NCBI GenBank assembly: GCA_001803705.1 | Contig: MHDY01000209.1 | Location: 1-11,932, forward strand | Direction: 5' to 3' | Source: Nitrospirae bacterium GWC2_56_14 | GTDB lineage: Bacteria > Nitrospirota > UBA9217 | DNA: 11,932 bases | Shown here: positions 1-6,656 of the stretch, one piece after another | Layout of the letters: each line of letters opens with the position of its first letter | Position numbering within the stretch: position 1 is the stretch's first letter | Position numbers and translations under genes: made by a program | The notes under the pieces: generated by a model | What the model saw: only the letters and a program-made list of their open reading frames with translations | Databases searched by the model: none | What the model was told of the DNA's origin: nothing

Positions 1-666
1 GAGCTCCTTCCGCATGGCGTCCGACCAGGGTTCGGCGCCGAACAGTCCGTATTTCAGGGACAGGGCGTTGGGGTTGATCCCCATTTCCATCATGGTGTCG
101 GCGATCAGCATGGCGTAGCTCGGCGTGCCCACGAGCGCCGTGGTCTTGAAGTCCTGCATGATCTGGATCTGGCGGCGCGTGTTGCCGCTGGAGATCGGAA
201 TGACCGAAGCGCCCAGCCGCTCGGCCCCGTAGTGCAGGCCGAAGGCGCCGGTGAACAGGCCGTAGTTGAAGGCGATCTGGACCACATCGTCCTTGGTGAT
301 GCCGCCGGCGGCCAGCACGCGCGCCACGAGGTTCGACCAGGTCTTGATGTCGTTCCTGGAGTAGCCCACGACCGTGGCCATGCCGGTCGTTCCCGACGAA
401 GCGTGGAGGCGGACGACCTCCCGGAGCGGCAGGGCGAACAGCCCGTAAGGATAGTTGTCCCGCAGATCGCTCTTGGACGTAAAGGGAAGCTTGCGGAGGT
501 CTTCGAGCGATCGCAGATCGTCGGGATTGAACTTGACCTCGTCGAATTTTTTGCGGTAAAAGGGAACGTTCTGGTACACCCGGCTCAGGGTCGACTCGAG
601 CCGCTCGAGCTGCAGCTGCGCAAGCTCTTCCCGGTCCATGCATTCGCTTTCAGGCTGCCAGTACAT
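1..666 (-). CDS. paaK: Phenylacetate-CoA ligase, N-terminal half (cut by window edge)
   Basis: This is an adenylate-forming enzyme that activates phenylacetate or a related aryl acid to its CoA thioester with ATP, in the cytoplasm. Reading inward from 666, 222 residues are present, about half of the usual 430-440. The N-terminal region (about 1-80) has the family's NVPFYRKKF-type segment (33-41). The ATP-binding loop SSGTTG is at residues 90-95, and GAEPW, typical of PaaK, is at 210-214. The ATG at 664-666 has GGAGG at 674-678, five to seven bases upstream, so the start is well supported. It is the last visible gene of the liv operon, 116 bases after livF, with an AT-rich inverted repeat in the gap. 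In anaerobes such ligases may act on arylacetates from aromatic amino acid breakdown; the exact substrate is inferred. The C-terminal domain is outside the window. Confidence 0.93.
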   Translation of the reverse strand, partial: MYWQPESECMDREELAQLQLERLESTLSRVYQNVPFYRKKFDEVKFNPDDLRSLEDLRKLPFTSKSDLRDNYPYGLFALPLREVVRLHASSGTTGMATVVGYSRNDIKTWSNLVARVLAAGGITKDDVVQIAFNYGLFTGAFGLHYGAERLGASVIPISSGNTRRQIQIMQDFKTTALVGTPSYAMLIADTMMEMGINPNALSLKYGLFGAEPWSDAMRKEL

Positions 667-673
667 ATCAGCA

Positions 674-678
674 CCTCC
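674..678 (-). promoter_or_regulatory. Ribosome binding site of paaK
   Basis: GGAGG on the minus strand lies seven bases before the ATG at 664-666. It fixes the paaK start and shows that the gene re-initiates translation independently after the repeat-containing gap. Confidence 0.7.
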
Positions 679-683
679 GGTGC

Positions 684-772
684 AATTGAAAATTGGAAAT
701 TGAAAATTGAAGAGTTGAGATTGAAAGAACAAAAAATTTAAATTTTCCAATTTCCAATCTTCAATTTCCAAT
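684..772. repeat. AT-rich imperfect inverted repeat between livF and paaK
   Basis: The gap is built from short units such as AATTGAAAATTGG. Positions 692-711 and the reverse complement of 753-772 agree at 18 of 20 bases (ATTGGAAATTGAA core), so the transcript could fold into a long AU-rich hairpin. The base composition contrasts sharply with the flanking G+C-rich genes. The T-rich flanks are not placed as in an intrinsic terminator. It looks like a dispersed intergenic repeat; copy number elsewhere cannot be seen here. Confidence 0.6.
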
Positions 773-782
773 AATCTCCTAT

Positions 783-1505
783 CTATTCCGCGTCGCGGCC
801 AAGATACGCCCTTTGCACATCCCGGTTCGCCAGCAGGTCTTCGGCCTCGCCTTCGAGGATGATGCGGCCGGTCTCGAGCACGTAGCCGCGGTTCGCGATC
901 TTGAGCGCGCTCCGAGCGTTCTGCTCCACGAGCAGCACGGTGTTGCCTTCGGCGCGGAGCCTGACGATGATGTTGAAGATCTCCTTCACCATGAGCGGCG
1001 CCAGGCCCATGGACGGTTCGTCGAGCATGATGAGCTTGGGCCGCGCCATGAGCGCCCTGCCCATGGCGAGCATCTGCTGTTCGCCGCCGGAGAGCGTTCC
1101 CGCCAGCTGGTGCTCGCGCTGCTTCAGCACCGGAAAGAGCGCGTACACGCGGTCGAGATCGCGCTCCACCTCATGCTTGTTGCCCCGTTTGAACTGCACG
1201 TAGGCGCCGAGCAGGAGGTTCTCGCTGACCGGCATGGCGGGGAACACCTGCCGGCCCTCGGGTACGAGCGAGCAGCCACCCGAGACGATCCGCTCCGTAG
1301 GCATGGCGCCGATGTCCTGCCCGTTGAAGAGGACCTCGCCGGCCTGCGCTTTGAGCAGGCCCGTGATCGTCTTGAGCAGCGTGGTCTTTCCCGCGCCGTT
1401 GGCGCCGATGATGGTGACGATCTCGCCCGGTTTCACGTGGATCGAGACGCGCCGCAGCACGTTCAGGTTGCCGTACCCTGCATCGAGGTTCCGGATCCTA
1501 AGCAT
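783..1505 (-). CDS. livF: Branched-chain-type ABC transporter ATP-binding protein LivF
   Basis: This is a cytoplasmic ATPase subunit of the LivFGHMK-type importer and pairs with LivG to power uptake. It has 240 residues, the normal LivF length. Walker A is GANGAGKT (34-41), the Q-loop region is VPEGRQVF (81-88), the signature is LSGGEQ (138-143), and Walker B is LIMLDE (158-163). The switch position reads VEQN rather than VEHD, which is usual for LivF and not a defect. I chose the ATG at 1503-1505 over an upstream in-frame one at 1565 because homology begins with MLRIRNLDAGYG and a purine-rich GGAGAGG lies just before it. The start overlaps the end of livG by eight bases, so the two are probably translationally coupled. 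Confidence 0.96.
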   Translation of the reverse strand: MLRIRNLDAGYGNLNVLRRVSIHVKPGEIVTIIGANGAGKTTLLKTITGLLKAQAGEVLFNGQDIGAMPTERIVSGGCSLVPEGRQVFPAMPVSENLLLGAYVQFKRGNKHEVERDLDRVYALFPVLKQREHQLAGTLSGGEQQMLAMGRALMARPKLIMLDEPSMGLAPLMVKEIFNIIVRLRAEGNTVLLVEQNARSALKIANRGYVLETGRIILEGEAEDLLANRDVQRAYLGRDAE

Positions 1506-2262
1506 CGTCCTCTCCCAAATAGACCCGGACCACCTCGGGGTTGCCCTGGACCGCGCGCGGCGCATCGTCGGCGATCTTTTCGCCGTAGGAGAGCACGAGC
1601 ACCTCGTCGGAGATCTGCATGACCAGGGACATGTCGTGCTCCACGATGAGCACCGTGATGCCCAGGTCGCGGATCCTGCTGATGAGCCGGGCCGTATCCG
1701 CCGTCTCGCGCATATTAAGGCCCGCCGCCGGCTCGTCGAGCAGCAGCATGGCGGGGTCGCCGGCCAAGGCGCGGGCCAGTTCCACGGCGCGCTGCTGGCC
1801 GTAGGAAAGGCTCGTGGCGTTCGCGTCCGCCAGGTCGACGATGCCGAGGAACTCCATGAGCGAAAGCGCCCTCTCGCGGATCTCCTGCTCTTCGCGCCAG
1901 GTCCAAGGAAGGTTCAGCATGCCTGCCAGGAACCCGGCACGGCTCCGCACATGCCGGCCGACCATGACATTCTCCAGCGCCGTCATATGGGCGAACAGCC
2001 TGATATGCTGGAAGGTGCGCGACAACCCCTGCTGGGCGATCTCGTGCGGGCTTTTGGCATGGATGGGCCTGCCCTTATACACGATCGCTCCGGAGTCGGG
2101 CAGCAGAAAGCCTGAAAGGAGGTTAAAGAGCGTGGTCTTGCCCGCGCCGTTGGGGCCGATGACGGCCTTGATGCTTCCTTCCCGCACGGAGAAGCTCACG
2201 TCCTTCACGGCCTGGAGACCGCCGAAGCGCTTGCTGATGTTTTTTACTTCAAGAAGAGCCAT
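1498..2262 (-). CDS. livG: Branched-chain-type ABC transporter ATP-binding protein LivG
   Basis: This is the second ATPase of the importer, 254 residues long. Walker A is GPNGAGKT (36-43), the Q-loop is SRTFQ (81-85), the signature is the LivG-type LSYGQQ (152-157), Walker B is MLLLDEP (172-178), and the switch histidine is in VEHD (207-210). The insertion around residues 105-125 (RSRAGFLAGMLNLPWTWREE) and the C-terminal VYLGED segment are typical of LivG. The stop overlaps the livF start. The upstream gap to livM is 245 bases and carries a repeat element. No good Shine-Dalgarno sequence is visible before the ATG at 2260-2262, so initiation may be weak. The product should bind LivH and LivM at the inner membrane. 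Confidence 0.96.
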   Translation of the reverse strand: MALLEVKNISKRFGGLQAVKDVSFSVREGSIKAVIGPNGAGKTTLFNLLSGFLLPDSGAIVYKGRPIHAKSPHEIAQQGLSRTFQHIRLFAHMTALENVMVGRHVRSRAGFLAGMLNLPWTWREEQEIRERALSLMEFLGIVDLADANATSLSYGQQRAVELARALAGDPAMLLLDEPAAGLNMRETADTARLISRIRDLGITVLIVEHDMSLVMQISDEVLVLSYGEKIADDAPRAVQGNPEVVRVYLGEDDA

Positions 2263-2359
2263 GATTTACACCAAGCACTAAGCATCAAATACTAAATCCG
2301 AAATAAGCACCAAATTCCAAGAATTAAAATGCTGATAGTCTCGTATAAAGTCCCTACTG
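2263..2359. other. AT-rich intergenic segment upstream of livG
   Basis: This segment is dominated by A-rich words resembling one another (for example CAAATACTAAATCC and CACCAAATTCC). It has no open reading frame and no convincing ribosome binding site for livG. I see no promoter that I would defend. It looks like degenerate short-repeat filler. Confidence 0.4.
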
Positions 2360-2450
2360 CCGTCATTGCGAGGAGCGGAGCGACGCGGCAATCTCGATTG
2401 ATCCGCTAGATACAAACTACGAGATTGCTTCGCTGCGCTCGCAAAGACGG
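2360..2450. repeat. Palindromic intergenic repeat between livM and livG
   Basis: The left arm (2360-2395) begins CCGTCATTGCGAG and ends GCAATCTC. The right arm (2421-2450) begins GAGATTGCTTCGC and ends GCAAAGACGG, its reverse complement with small indels. A loop of about 25 bases separates them. From memory, the CGTCATTGCGAG...GCAATCTC pattern is a dispersed intergenic repeat in several bacterial groups, including Deltaproteobacteria and Nitrospirota. Here it sits inside the liv operon and would form a strong hairpin in the mRNA between livM and livG. Confidence 0.8.
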
Positions 2451-2507
2451 CTTTTGCGACTTCTTACGAATACATCAATTCTAAATGTTTCGGTCATTCT
2501 GTTTTGG

Positions 2508-3590
2508 CTATTGCGATTTATTCGAATTTTGTTGTTTGTAATTTGCTATTTTTCCCACCAGCCTCCGCAAATCCGCGCCGATGATGCCGTCAGGCGCGAA
2601 GAGCATGATCACGATCAGGATCCCGCCGAACACGGCGTCGTCAAAGGAGCCGAAATAGCCGCGCAGCGACAGGAAGTTCAGCACCACGCTCATGATGAGC
2701 GTACCCCAGAGGCTCCCCATGCCGCCTACGGCAACGATCGCCACGTAGCGCACGGACTTCATAATGGATGCCTCGGACGGGCCGATGCCGCCGTTATAGT
2801 GGGTGAGGAACACGCCGGCAACCGCGGCCAGCACCGCGCTCAGCATGAAGGTGGAGAGCTTGAACCTGGCCGTGTCCACGCCCATGGCGCCTGCCGCGTC
2901 CTCGGCGCCGTGGATGGAGCGAAGGGCACGCCCCACCCGCGAGCTGATGAGGTTCAAAAGCAGCACCATGGCAACGGTCACGAGCAGCCAGGCGAAGTAA
3001 TAGTTGAGCACGCGCAGGGACGAGTCGCCGCTGACGCTGACGCCGAAGAGCAGCGGAAAGGGCGGCACGCTCGAAATGCCGTCGGCGGCGCCGAAGCGCT
3101 GTGTGCCGAGCACGATGCTGTAGATGATGGTGCCGAAGCCGAGCGTGGCCATGGCCAGGTAATGCCCCTTGAGCTTCAGCACGGGAATGCCGATGGCCCA
3201 GGCGATGACGAAGGCCAGCAGGACCGCGACCACGCAGGCCGCCCAGGGGTGCACGGAGAGCAGGCTACCGCCGTAGAGGTCCTGCCGCGCGGTCAGGACG
3301 CCGGCTTTCGCCAGCATTGCTACGAGCGGGTTTTCCTTATAGGCCGCGAGGTCCAGCGTGGTGAGCACGGCCGAGGTGTAGCCGCCGATGGCGAAAAAGC
3401 CCGCATGGCCCAGCGATATCTGGCCGGCGAACCCCATCAAGAGACAGAGCCCGATGACGATGAGCGTATAGTAGGCGCTCATGGTGAGCTGCGTAAGGAA
3501 GAAGGCCTTGCCGCCTGCCAGGGTCAGGAGCTGGACCAGGACGACCGCTCCCAGGAGGGCCAGAATGGGTATGAACCTTGAGGTCCTCAT
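2508..3590 (-). CDS. livM: Branched-chain-type ABC transporter permease LivM
   Basis: This is an inner-membrane permease subunit, 360 residues long with eight or more hydrophobic segments. The family segment GFAGQISLGHAGFFAIGG lies at 53-70. The cytoplasmic loop that contacts the ATPases is at about 218-239 (GRALRSIHGAEDAAGAMGV). A typical C-terminal segment ends FAPDGIIG before a polar tail NYKQQNSNKSQ. The segment at about 80-115, between early membrane helices, is longer than I would expect of a minimal LivM and may be a periplasmic loop. The ATG at 3588-3590 overlaps the livH stop (TGATG), so translation is coupled to livH. With LivH it forms the transport channel. Downstream, livG is separated by a repeat-bearing gap. 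Confidence 0.95.
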   Translation of the reverse strand: MRTSRFIPILALLGAVVLVQLLTLAGGKAFFLTQLTMSAYYTLIVIGLCLLMGFAGQISLGHAGFFAIGGYTSAVLTTLDLAAYKENPLVAMLAKAGVLTARQDLYGGSLLSVHPWAACVVAVLLAFVIAWAIGIPVLKLKGHYLAMATLGFGTIIYSIVLGTQRFGAADGISSVPPFPLLFGVSVSGDSSLRVLNYYFAWLLVTVAMVLLLNLISSRVGRALRSIHGAEDAAGAMGVDTARFKLSTFMLSAVLAAVAGVFLTHYNGGIGPSEASIMKSVRYVAIVAVGGMGSLWGTLIMSVVLNFLSLRGYFGSFDDAVFGGILIVIMLFAPDGIIGADLRRLVGKIANYKQQNSNKSQ

Positions 3591-4480
3591 CAGAAATCCT
3601 TCAGCCGCATGGCTTCCTTGTTGCCGAACAGGCCGCTGGGCCTGATGAACAGCATGGCGAGCAGAATGGCGATGGAGATGGCGTCCTTATAGGCCGTGGG
3701 CAGCACCCAGATGCTGAAGGACTCCAGGATGCCGAGGATGAAGCCGGCCGCCACAGCGGCCATGCTGTTGCCGAGGCCGCCCAGGATGGCGACGGTGAAG
3801 CCTTTGATGGCAAGGCCGGAGCCGATGCTGTATTGAGTGTAGGTGATGGGCGAGACCACACATCCCGCCAGGGCGCCGATGCCGGCGGAAAGCACGAAGG
3901 AGAGCGTGATCATGTTCTTCGTGGGGATGCCGCAGAGCGCGGCGGCATCGCGGTTGGCCGCGCAGGCGCGCATTTCCCTGCCGAGCATGGTGTGTTTGAA
4001 GAAGAGGTTCAAAAAGAGCACGATGACCATGCAGACGCCGATGCTCCAGAGCACCTGCGGCGACAAACGCACGCCGCCCAGGGAGAGCGCCGAGATCTCG
4101 TTGCCGGTGAAGTACGGCAGGGAGCGCACGCCTTCCCCCCAGACCAAAAGCGCGCCTTCGCGGATCAGAATCGAGATGCCGATGGTGATGATGATCATGC
4201 GCAGGACCGTGGGTTTCACGAGCCAGCGGATGAAGACCATTTCGATCAGGCCGCCCATGACCATGGTGATGAGTACGGCGCCGATGACGGCGAGCGGGAG
4301 CGGCAGGAAGCCGTAGAGCGTGACCGCCGTCATGCCGCCCAGCATCACGAACTCGCCCTGGGCGAAGTTGATGATCCCCGTGGTATTGTAAATGATATTG
4401 AACCCGATGCCGACGATGGCGTAGATCGTGCCGTAGGTCAGGCCGGCGACCAGGTATTGGAAGAACAATTCAAAAAACAT
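3590..4480 (-). CDS. livH: Branched-chain-type ABC transporter permease LivH
   Basis: This is the partner permease of LivM, 296 residues long and strongly hydrophobic. It carries the LivH hallmark around residues 28-50 (NIIYNTTGIINFAQGE) and the ATPase-contacting loop at about 167-190 (LGREMRACAANRDAAALCGI). I place the start at the ATG at 4478-4480 (MFFELFFQYL), which matches the usual LivH N-terminus. An in-frame ATG at 4546 would add 22 residues unlike the family. The ribosome binding site is weak (AGAGGT about twelve bases upstream). The stop overlaps the livM start by one base. Upstream lie an inverted repeat and the livK terminator, so expression probably relies on read-through from livK. 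Confidence 0.95.
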   Translation of the reverse strand: MFFELFFQYLVAGLTYGTIYAIVGIGFNIIYNTTGIINFAQGEFVMLGGMTAVTLYGFLPLPLAVIGAVLITMVMGGLIEMVFIRWLVKPTVLRMIIITIGISILIREGALLVWGEGVRSLPYFTGNEISALSLGGVRLSPQVLWSIGVCMVIVLFLNLFFKHTMLGREMRACAANRDAAALCGIPTKNMITLSFVLSAGIGALAGCVVSPITYTQYSIGSGLAIKGFTVAILGGLGNSMAAVAAGFILGILESFSIWVLPTAYKDAISIAILLAMLFIRPSGLFGNKEAMRLKDF

Positions 4481-4550
4481 GATTGTAAGTAAACCTCTAA
4501 TCCGGAACGACAAAGAAACAACAAAATGTAGTGCGCAGGTCAACATCCTG

Positions 4551-4634
4551 TCCGCAGATTGCGCAGATTACGCAGATGAAAGCAAACCTGAATTATGGTG
4601 TTAAAAATCTGCGGTCATCTGCGTCATCTGCGGA
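4551..4634. repeat. TCTGCG-type inverted repeat between livK and livH
   Basis: The left arm (4551-4578) begins TCCGCAGATTGCGCAG and ends GCAGATG. The right arm (4607-4634) begins ATCTGCGG and ends CATCTGCGGA. Each arm is itself made of repeats of CGCAGAT or its complement ATCTGCG. The central spacer (4579-4606) is AT-rich. I recognise this ATCTGCG-TCATCTGCG style as a dispersed intergenic palindrome in environmental genomes. It would form a hairpin in the livK-livH intercistronic RNA. Confidence 0.75.
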
Positions 4635-4713
4635 TAAAAAGATTTACTCTGGTGTAATACCTTCCGGACACAACGAAGGCCCTCTGGGGAGGGGCTTTGT
4701 TCTGGCCGAAAAC

Positions 4714-4748
4714 AACAGGGAGTGCCCGCGATCCGGACACTCCCTGTT
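4714..4748 (-). terminator. Intrinsic terminator or attenuator after livK
   Basis: This is a perfect 11-bp stem: AACAGGGAGTG at 4714-4724 pairs with CACTCCCTGTT at 4738-4748, with a 13-base loop. Read on the minus strand it starts 17 bases after the livK stop and is followed by TGTTTTC, a short T-run. It should stop part of the transcription and favour the binding protein over livHMGF. The T-run is modest, so termination is likely partial. Confidence 0.7.
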
Positions 4749-4764
4749 TGCGCGATCAAAAAAA

Positions 4765-5910
4765 CTATTTCTCCAGCACTGTGAACTTGCCGTCCTTCAC
4801 GGTCAGCATTTCAAAAGCGTTCAGATCGAGGCCGTTGTGGTCCGCAGGGGAGAAGTTGAAGATGCCCGCCGTGCCGACGAGGCCCTTCATGTTCTCGATG
4901 GTCGTCCGGACCTTTTCCTTGTCCGCGCCCGCGCCTGCGGCCTTGAGCGCCTGTTCGAGGATCTTCATGGCATCATAGGCATGTCCGCCGAAGGTGCTGA
5001 CGTCTTCCTTATACTTCTCTTCGTACGATTTCTTGTAGGCCAGGAGTACGGCCTTCTGGGGGTTCTTGTCCGAGAGCACCTCGGCAACGAGCAGCCTGCC
5101 CGCGGGGAAGATCGCACCCTCGGCCGCAGCGCCCGCGGCCTTCACGTATCCGATGTTGCCGAAGCCGTGGCTCTGGAAGATCGGCACGGTCATGCCGGTC
5201 TGGCGCACGTTCTTGATGACGATCGCCTGGGCGGGCTCGATGGACCAGTTCACGATGGCCTGGACCTTGGCCGCCTTGACCTTGGTCACTTCCGCGGTGA
5301 GGTCGGTCGCCGCCTTGTCATAGACCTCGTTCACCAGGATCTGGATGGCGTGCTCGGGCGCGAGCTTCTCGATCTGCTCCTTGCCTGCCTTGCCGAAGCC
5401 GGTGTTGGAGGACAGGACGCCGATCTTGGTGATGCCCATCTTCTTCATCTGCTGGAAGATCCTGATCACGGCATGTTTGTCCATCTGGGGGGTCTTGAAC
5501 ACGTATTTCGCCACGGGGTTCACGATCACTTCCGCTGCAGCGCAGGACAGGAGAAGGGTCTTGCCTTCCTCGGCGATGTTCTTGATCGCCATGGTCTCGC
5601 CGGTGGTGGAGGGGCCGATGATGGCGAACACCTTTTCTTCCTCGATCAGCTGCTTGGCGAAGGAGATGGCCTTCTCGGGGCTGGCGCCGGAGTCCTTGAT
5701 CACGAGCTCGATCTTGCTGCCGTTGATGCCGCCCTTGGCATTGATCTCCTCAACGAGCATCTCCAGGGTCTTTGCTTCGGGAGCGCCGAGGAACGATGCC
5801 GGGCCGGTCACGGCCAGGATGGCGCCGACCTTGATGGCAGGGGCCGCCAGGACCGGTGCTGCCGACAGGGCGATGATGATTGCTGCTGCGAACAACCGTA
5901 AGATCTTCAT
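4765..5910 (-). CDS. livK: Branched-chain-type ABC transporter substrate-binding protein LivK
   Basis: This periplasmic type I binding protein captures the substrate and delivers it to LivHM. It has 381 residues. A clear signal peptide (MKILRLF, a hydrophobic core at 7-18, then PVLA with cleavage after about Ala22) is followed by IKVGAILAVTGPASFLG. Pocket-lining family segments are visible: GPSTTG at 99-104, SCAAAEV at 122-128, FKTPQMD at 138-144 and FGGHAYDAM at 307-315. Only one cysteine (Cys123) is present in the mature protein, so the disulfide seen in enteric LivJ/LivK is absent. GAGGAGG at 5921-5927, ten bases before the ATG, is a strong ribosome binding site. A terminator-like hairpin follows. 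The substrate is not readable from sequence; the linked paaK favours an aromatic acid or aromatic amino acid. Confidence 0.93.
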   Translation of the reverse strand: MKILRLFAAAIIIALSAAPVLAAPAIKVGAILAVTGPASFLGAPEAKTLEMLVEEINAKGGINGSKIELVIKDSGASPEKAISFAKQLIEEEKVFAIIGPSTTGETMAIKNIAEEGKTLLLSCAAAEVIVNPVAKYVFKTPQMDKHAVIRIFQQMKKMGITKIGVLSSNTGFGKAGKEQIEKLAPEHAIQILVNEVYDKAATDLTAEVTKVKAAKVQAIVNWSIEPAQAIVIKNVRQTGMTVPIFQSHGFGNIGYVKAAGAAAEGAIFPAGRLLVAEVLSDKNPQKAVLLAYKKSYEEKYKEDVSTFGGHAYDAMKILEQALKAAGAGADKEKVRTTIENMKGLVGTAGIFNFSPADHNGLDLNAFEMLTVKDGKFTVLEK

Positions 5911-5963
5911 CTTGTGCTTTCCTCCTCAGGAATGATGTCCCGGCCGCATGCCGGGGAATTGAT

Positions 5964-6395
5964 TTACCATTGCTGCACTTCTTCCTTGTTCAGGACCCTG
6001 ACGCCCGCCTCATGGAGGACCTCAATGGCCTGCTCGGTCTCGTCGAAGCGGAAGATCAGAACGGCGTTGCCCTCGCTCTTCTGGACAAAGGCATACATGT
6101 ATTCAACATTGATCGTCTTGCCCTGGAGCAGGGCAAGGATGCTTGCAAGTCCGCCCGGCCGGTCGGGCAGGACCACGGCAACGACCTCATTGACGGCGAT
6201 CGTGAAGCCCTGCTCTTTTAACACGGTCTTGGCCTTCTCCTGGTCGTTCACGATCAGGCGGAAGATACCGAAATCGGCCGTGTCCGCCAGGGACAAGGCC
6301 CGGATGTTGATCCCGTTCCGGGCGAGGATCTCGGTCACCTCGGCCAGACGCCCTGACTTGTTCTCGAGGAATATCGATATCTGTTCGACCTTCAC
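5964..6395 (-). CDS. Tandem ACT-domain protein (amino-acid-binding regulator)
   Basis: This is a 143-residue cytoplasmic protein made almost entirely of two ACT domains, at about 4-66 and 71-137. Each carries the ligand-loop pattern: LENKSGRL at 10-17 and LPDRPGGL at 76-83. No enzymatic domain is attached. Such stand-alone proteins often sit beside phenylacetate-CoA ligase and liv genes and are thought to sense amino acids; a direct target is not known to me. The start is GTG at 6393-6395, supported by AGGAGA at 6401-6406. It is first in the operon, 53 bases upstream of livK, and a sigma70-like promoter lies about 85 bases upstream. ACT domains bind amino acids, so feedback by an aromatic amino acid is plausible but inferred. 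Confidence 0.88.
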   Translation of the reverse strand: MKVEQISIFLENKSGRLAEVTEILARNGINIRALSLADTADFGIFRLIVNDQEKAKTVLKEQGFTIAVNEVVAVVLPDRPGGLASILALLQGKTINVEYMYAFVQKSEGNAVLIFRFDETEQAIEVLHEAGVRVLNKEEVQQW

Positions 6396-6481
6396 CGGGT
6401 TCTCCTTGTATTGAAGTAGTAAGCGAACAGCTTCTGCAGGAAGGCCCTGTTTCGGAACCTCAGTCGTGTAAAACGTGTAAT

Positions 6482-6509
6482 ATTATGTCGATTCCTGTCA
6501 ATTTGTCAA
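6482..6509 (-). promoter_or_regulatory. Sigma70-type promoter of the ACT-liv-paaK operon
   Basis: On the minus strand, TTGACA (6504-6509), a 16-base spacer and CATAAT (6482-6487) match the consensus at 6/6 and 5/6. A second TTGACA overlaps the spacer, giving TTGACAAATTGACA, which could be a regulator half-site pair. Transcription would start near 6475, leaving a leader of about 80 bases before the GTG of the ACT gene. Confidence 0.65.
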
Positions 6510-6656
6510 GGTAAACTGTGGCGTCCGGGACAGACGACCATTAAAAGCCAAAAGAAGGCCGATGACGGGGGCGCCGCTCTAGGAAAGCCGCCTCATGGCA
6601 TCACCTGGTCTCCGCGCGAGATGCCGGAATACCCTTAAAACCCCCCGGCCGGGGGA
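6510..6656. other. Intergenic region with hairpins and a GC palindrome, no gene seen
   Basis: This stretch lies between the divergent promoters of the ACT gene and the small-protein gene. GGGGCG (6568-6573) can pair with CGCCTC (6589-6594), and GGCATC (6597-6602) pairs perfectly with GATGCC (6620-6625). A 14-bp perfect palindrome CCCCCGGCCGGGGG (6642-6655) ends one base before the plus-strand -35 box. I do not recognise a known riboswitch or small RNA. The palindrome could be an operator. Confidence 0.4.

Noticed and set aside
1200..1215. LivF lacks the switch-histidine VEHD, possible defective ATPase
   Set aside because: VEQN is normal in LivF proteins, and the other catalytic motifs are intact.
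813..2115. Long plus-strand open frames overlapping livF and livG
   Set aside because: They are antisense to two unmistakable ABC ATPases, and their translations are His/Arg/Asp-rich without family motifs. They follow from codon bias in the G+C-rich genes.
2360..2450. A CRISPR array or insertion sequence in the repeat-rich gaps
   Set aside because: There are no regularly spaced direct repeats with unique spacers, no transposase frame and no target duplication. These are single inverted repeats.
4676..4697. A second hairpin (AAGGCCCTC...GAGGGGCTT) as another livK terminator
   Set aside because: It has a G-G mismatch and no T-run on the minus strand. The hairpin at 4714-4748 is stronger and nearer to the livK stop.
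2454..5901. Long plus-strand open frames across livM, livH and livK
   Set aside because: The translations are low-complexity and rich in Glu, His, Asp and Gly, typical of antisense frames. The minus-strand proteins show clear transporter motifs and membrane segments.
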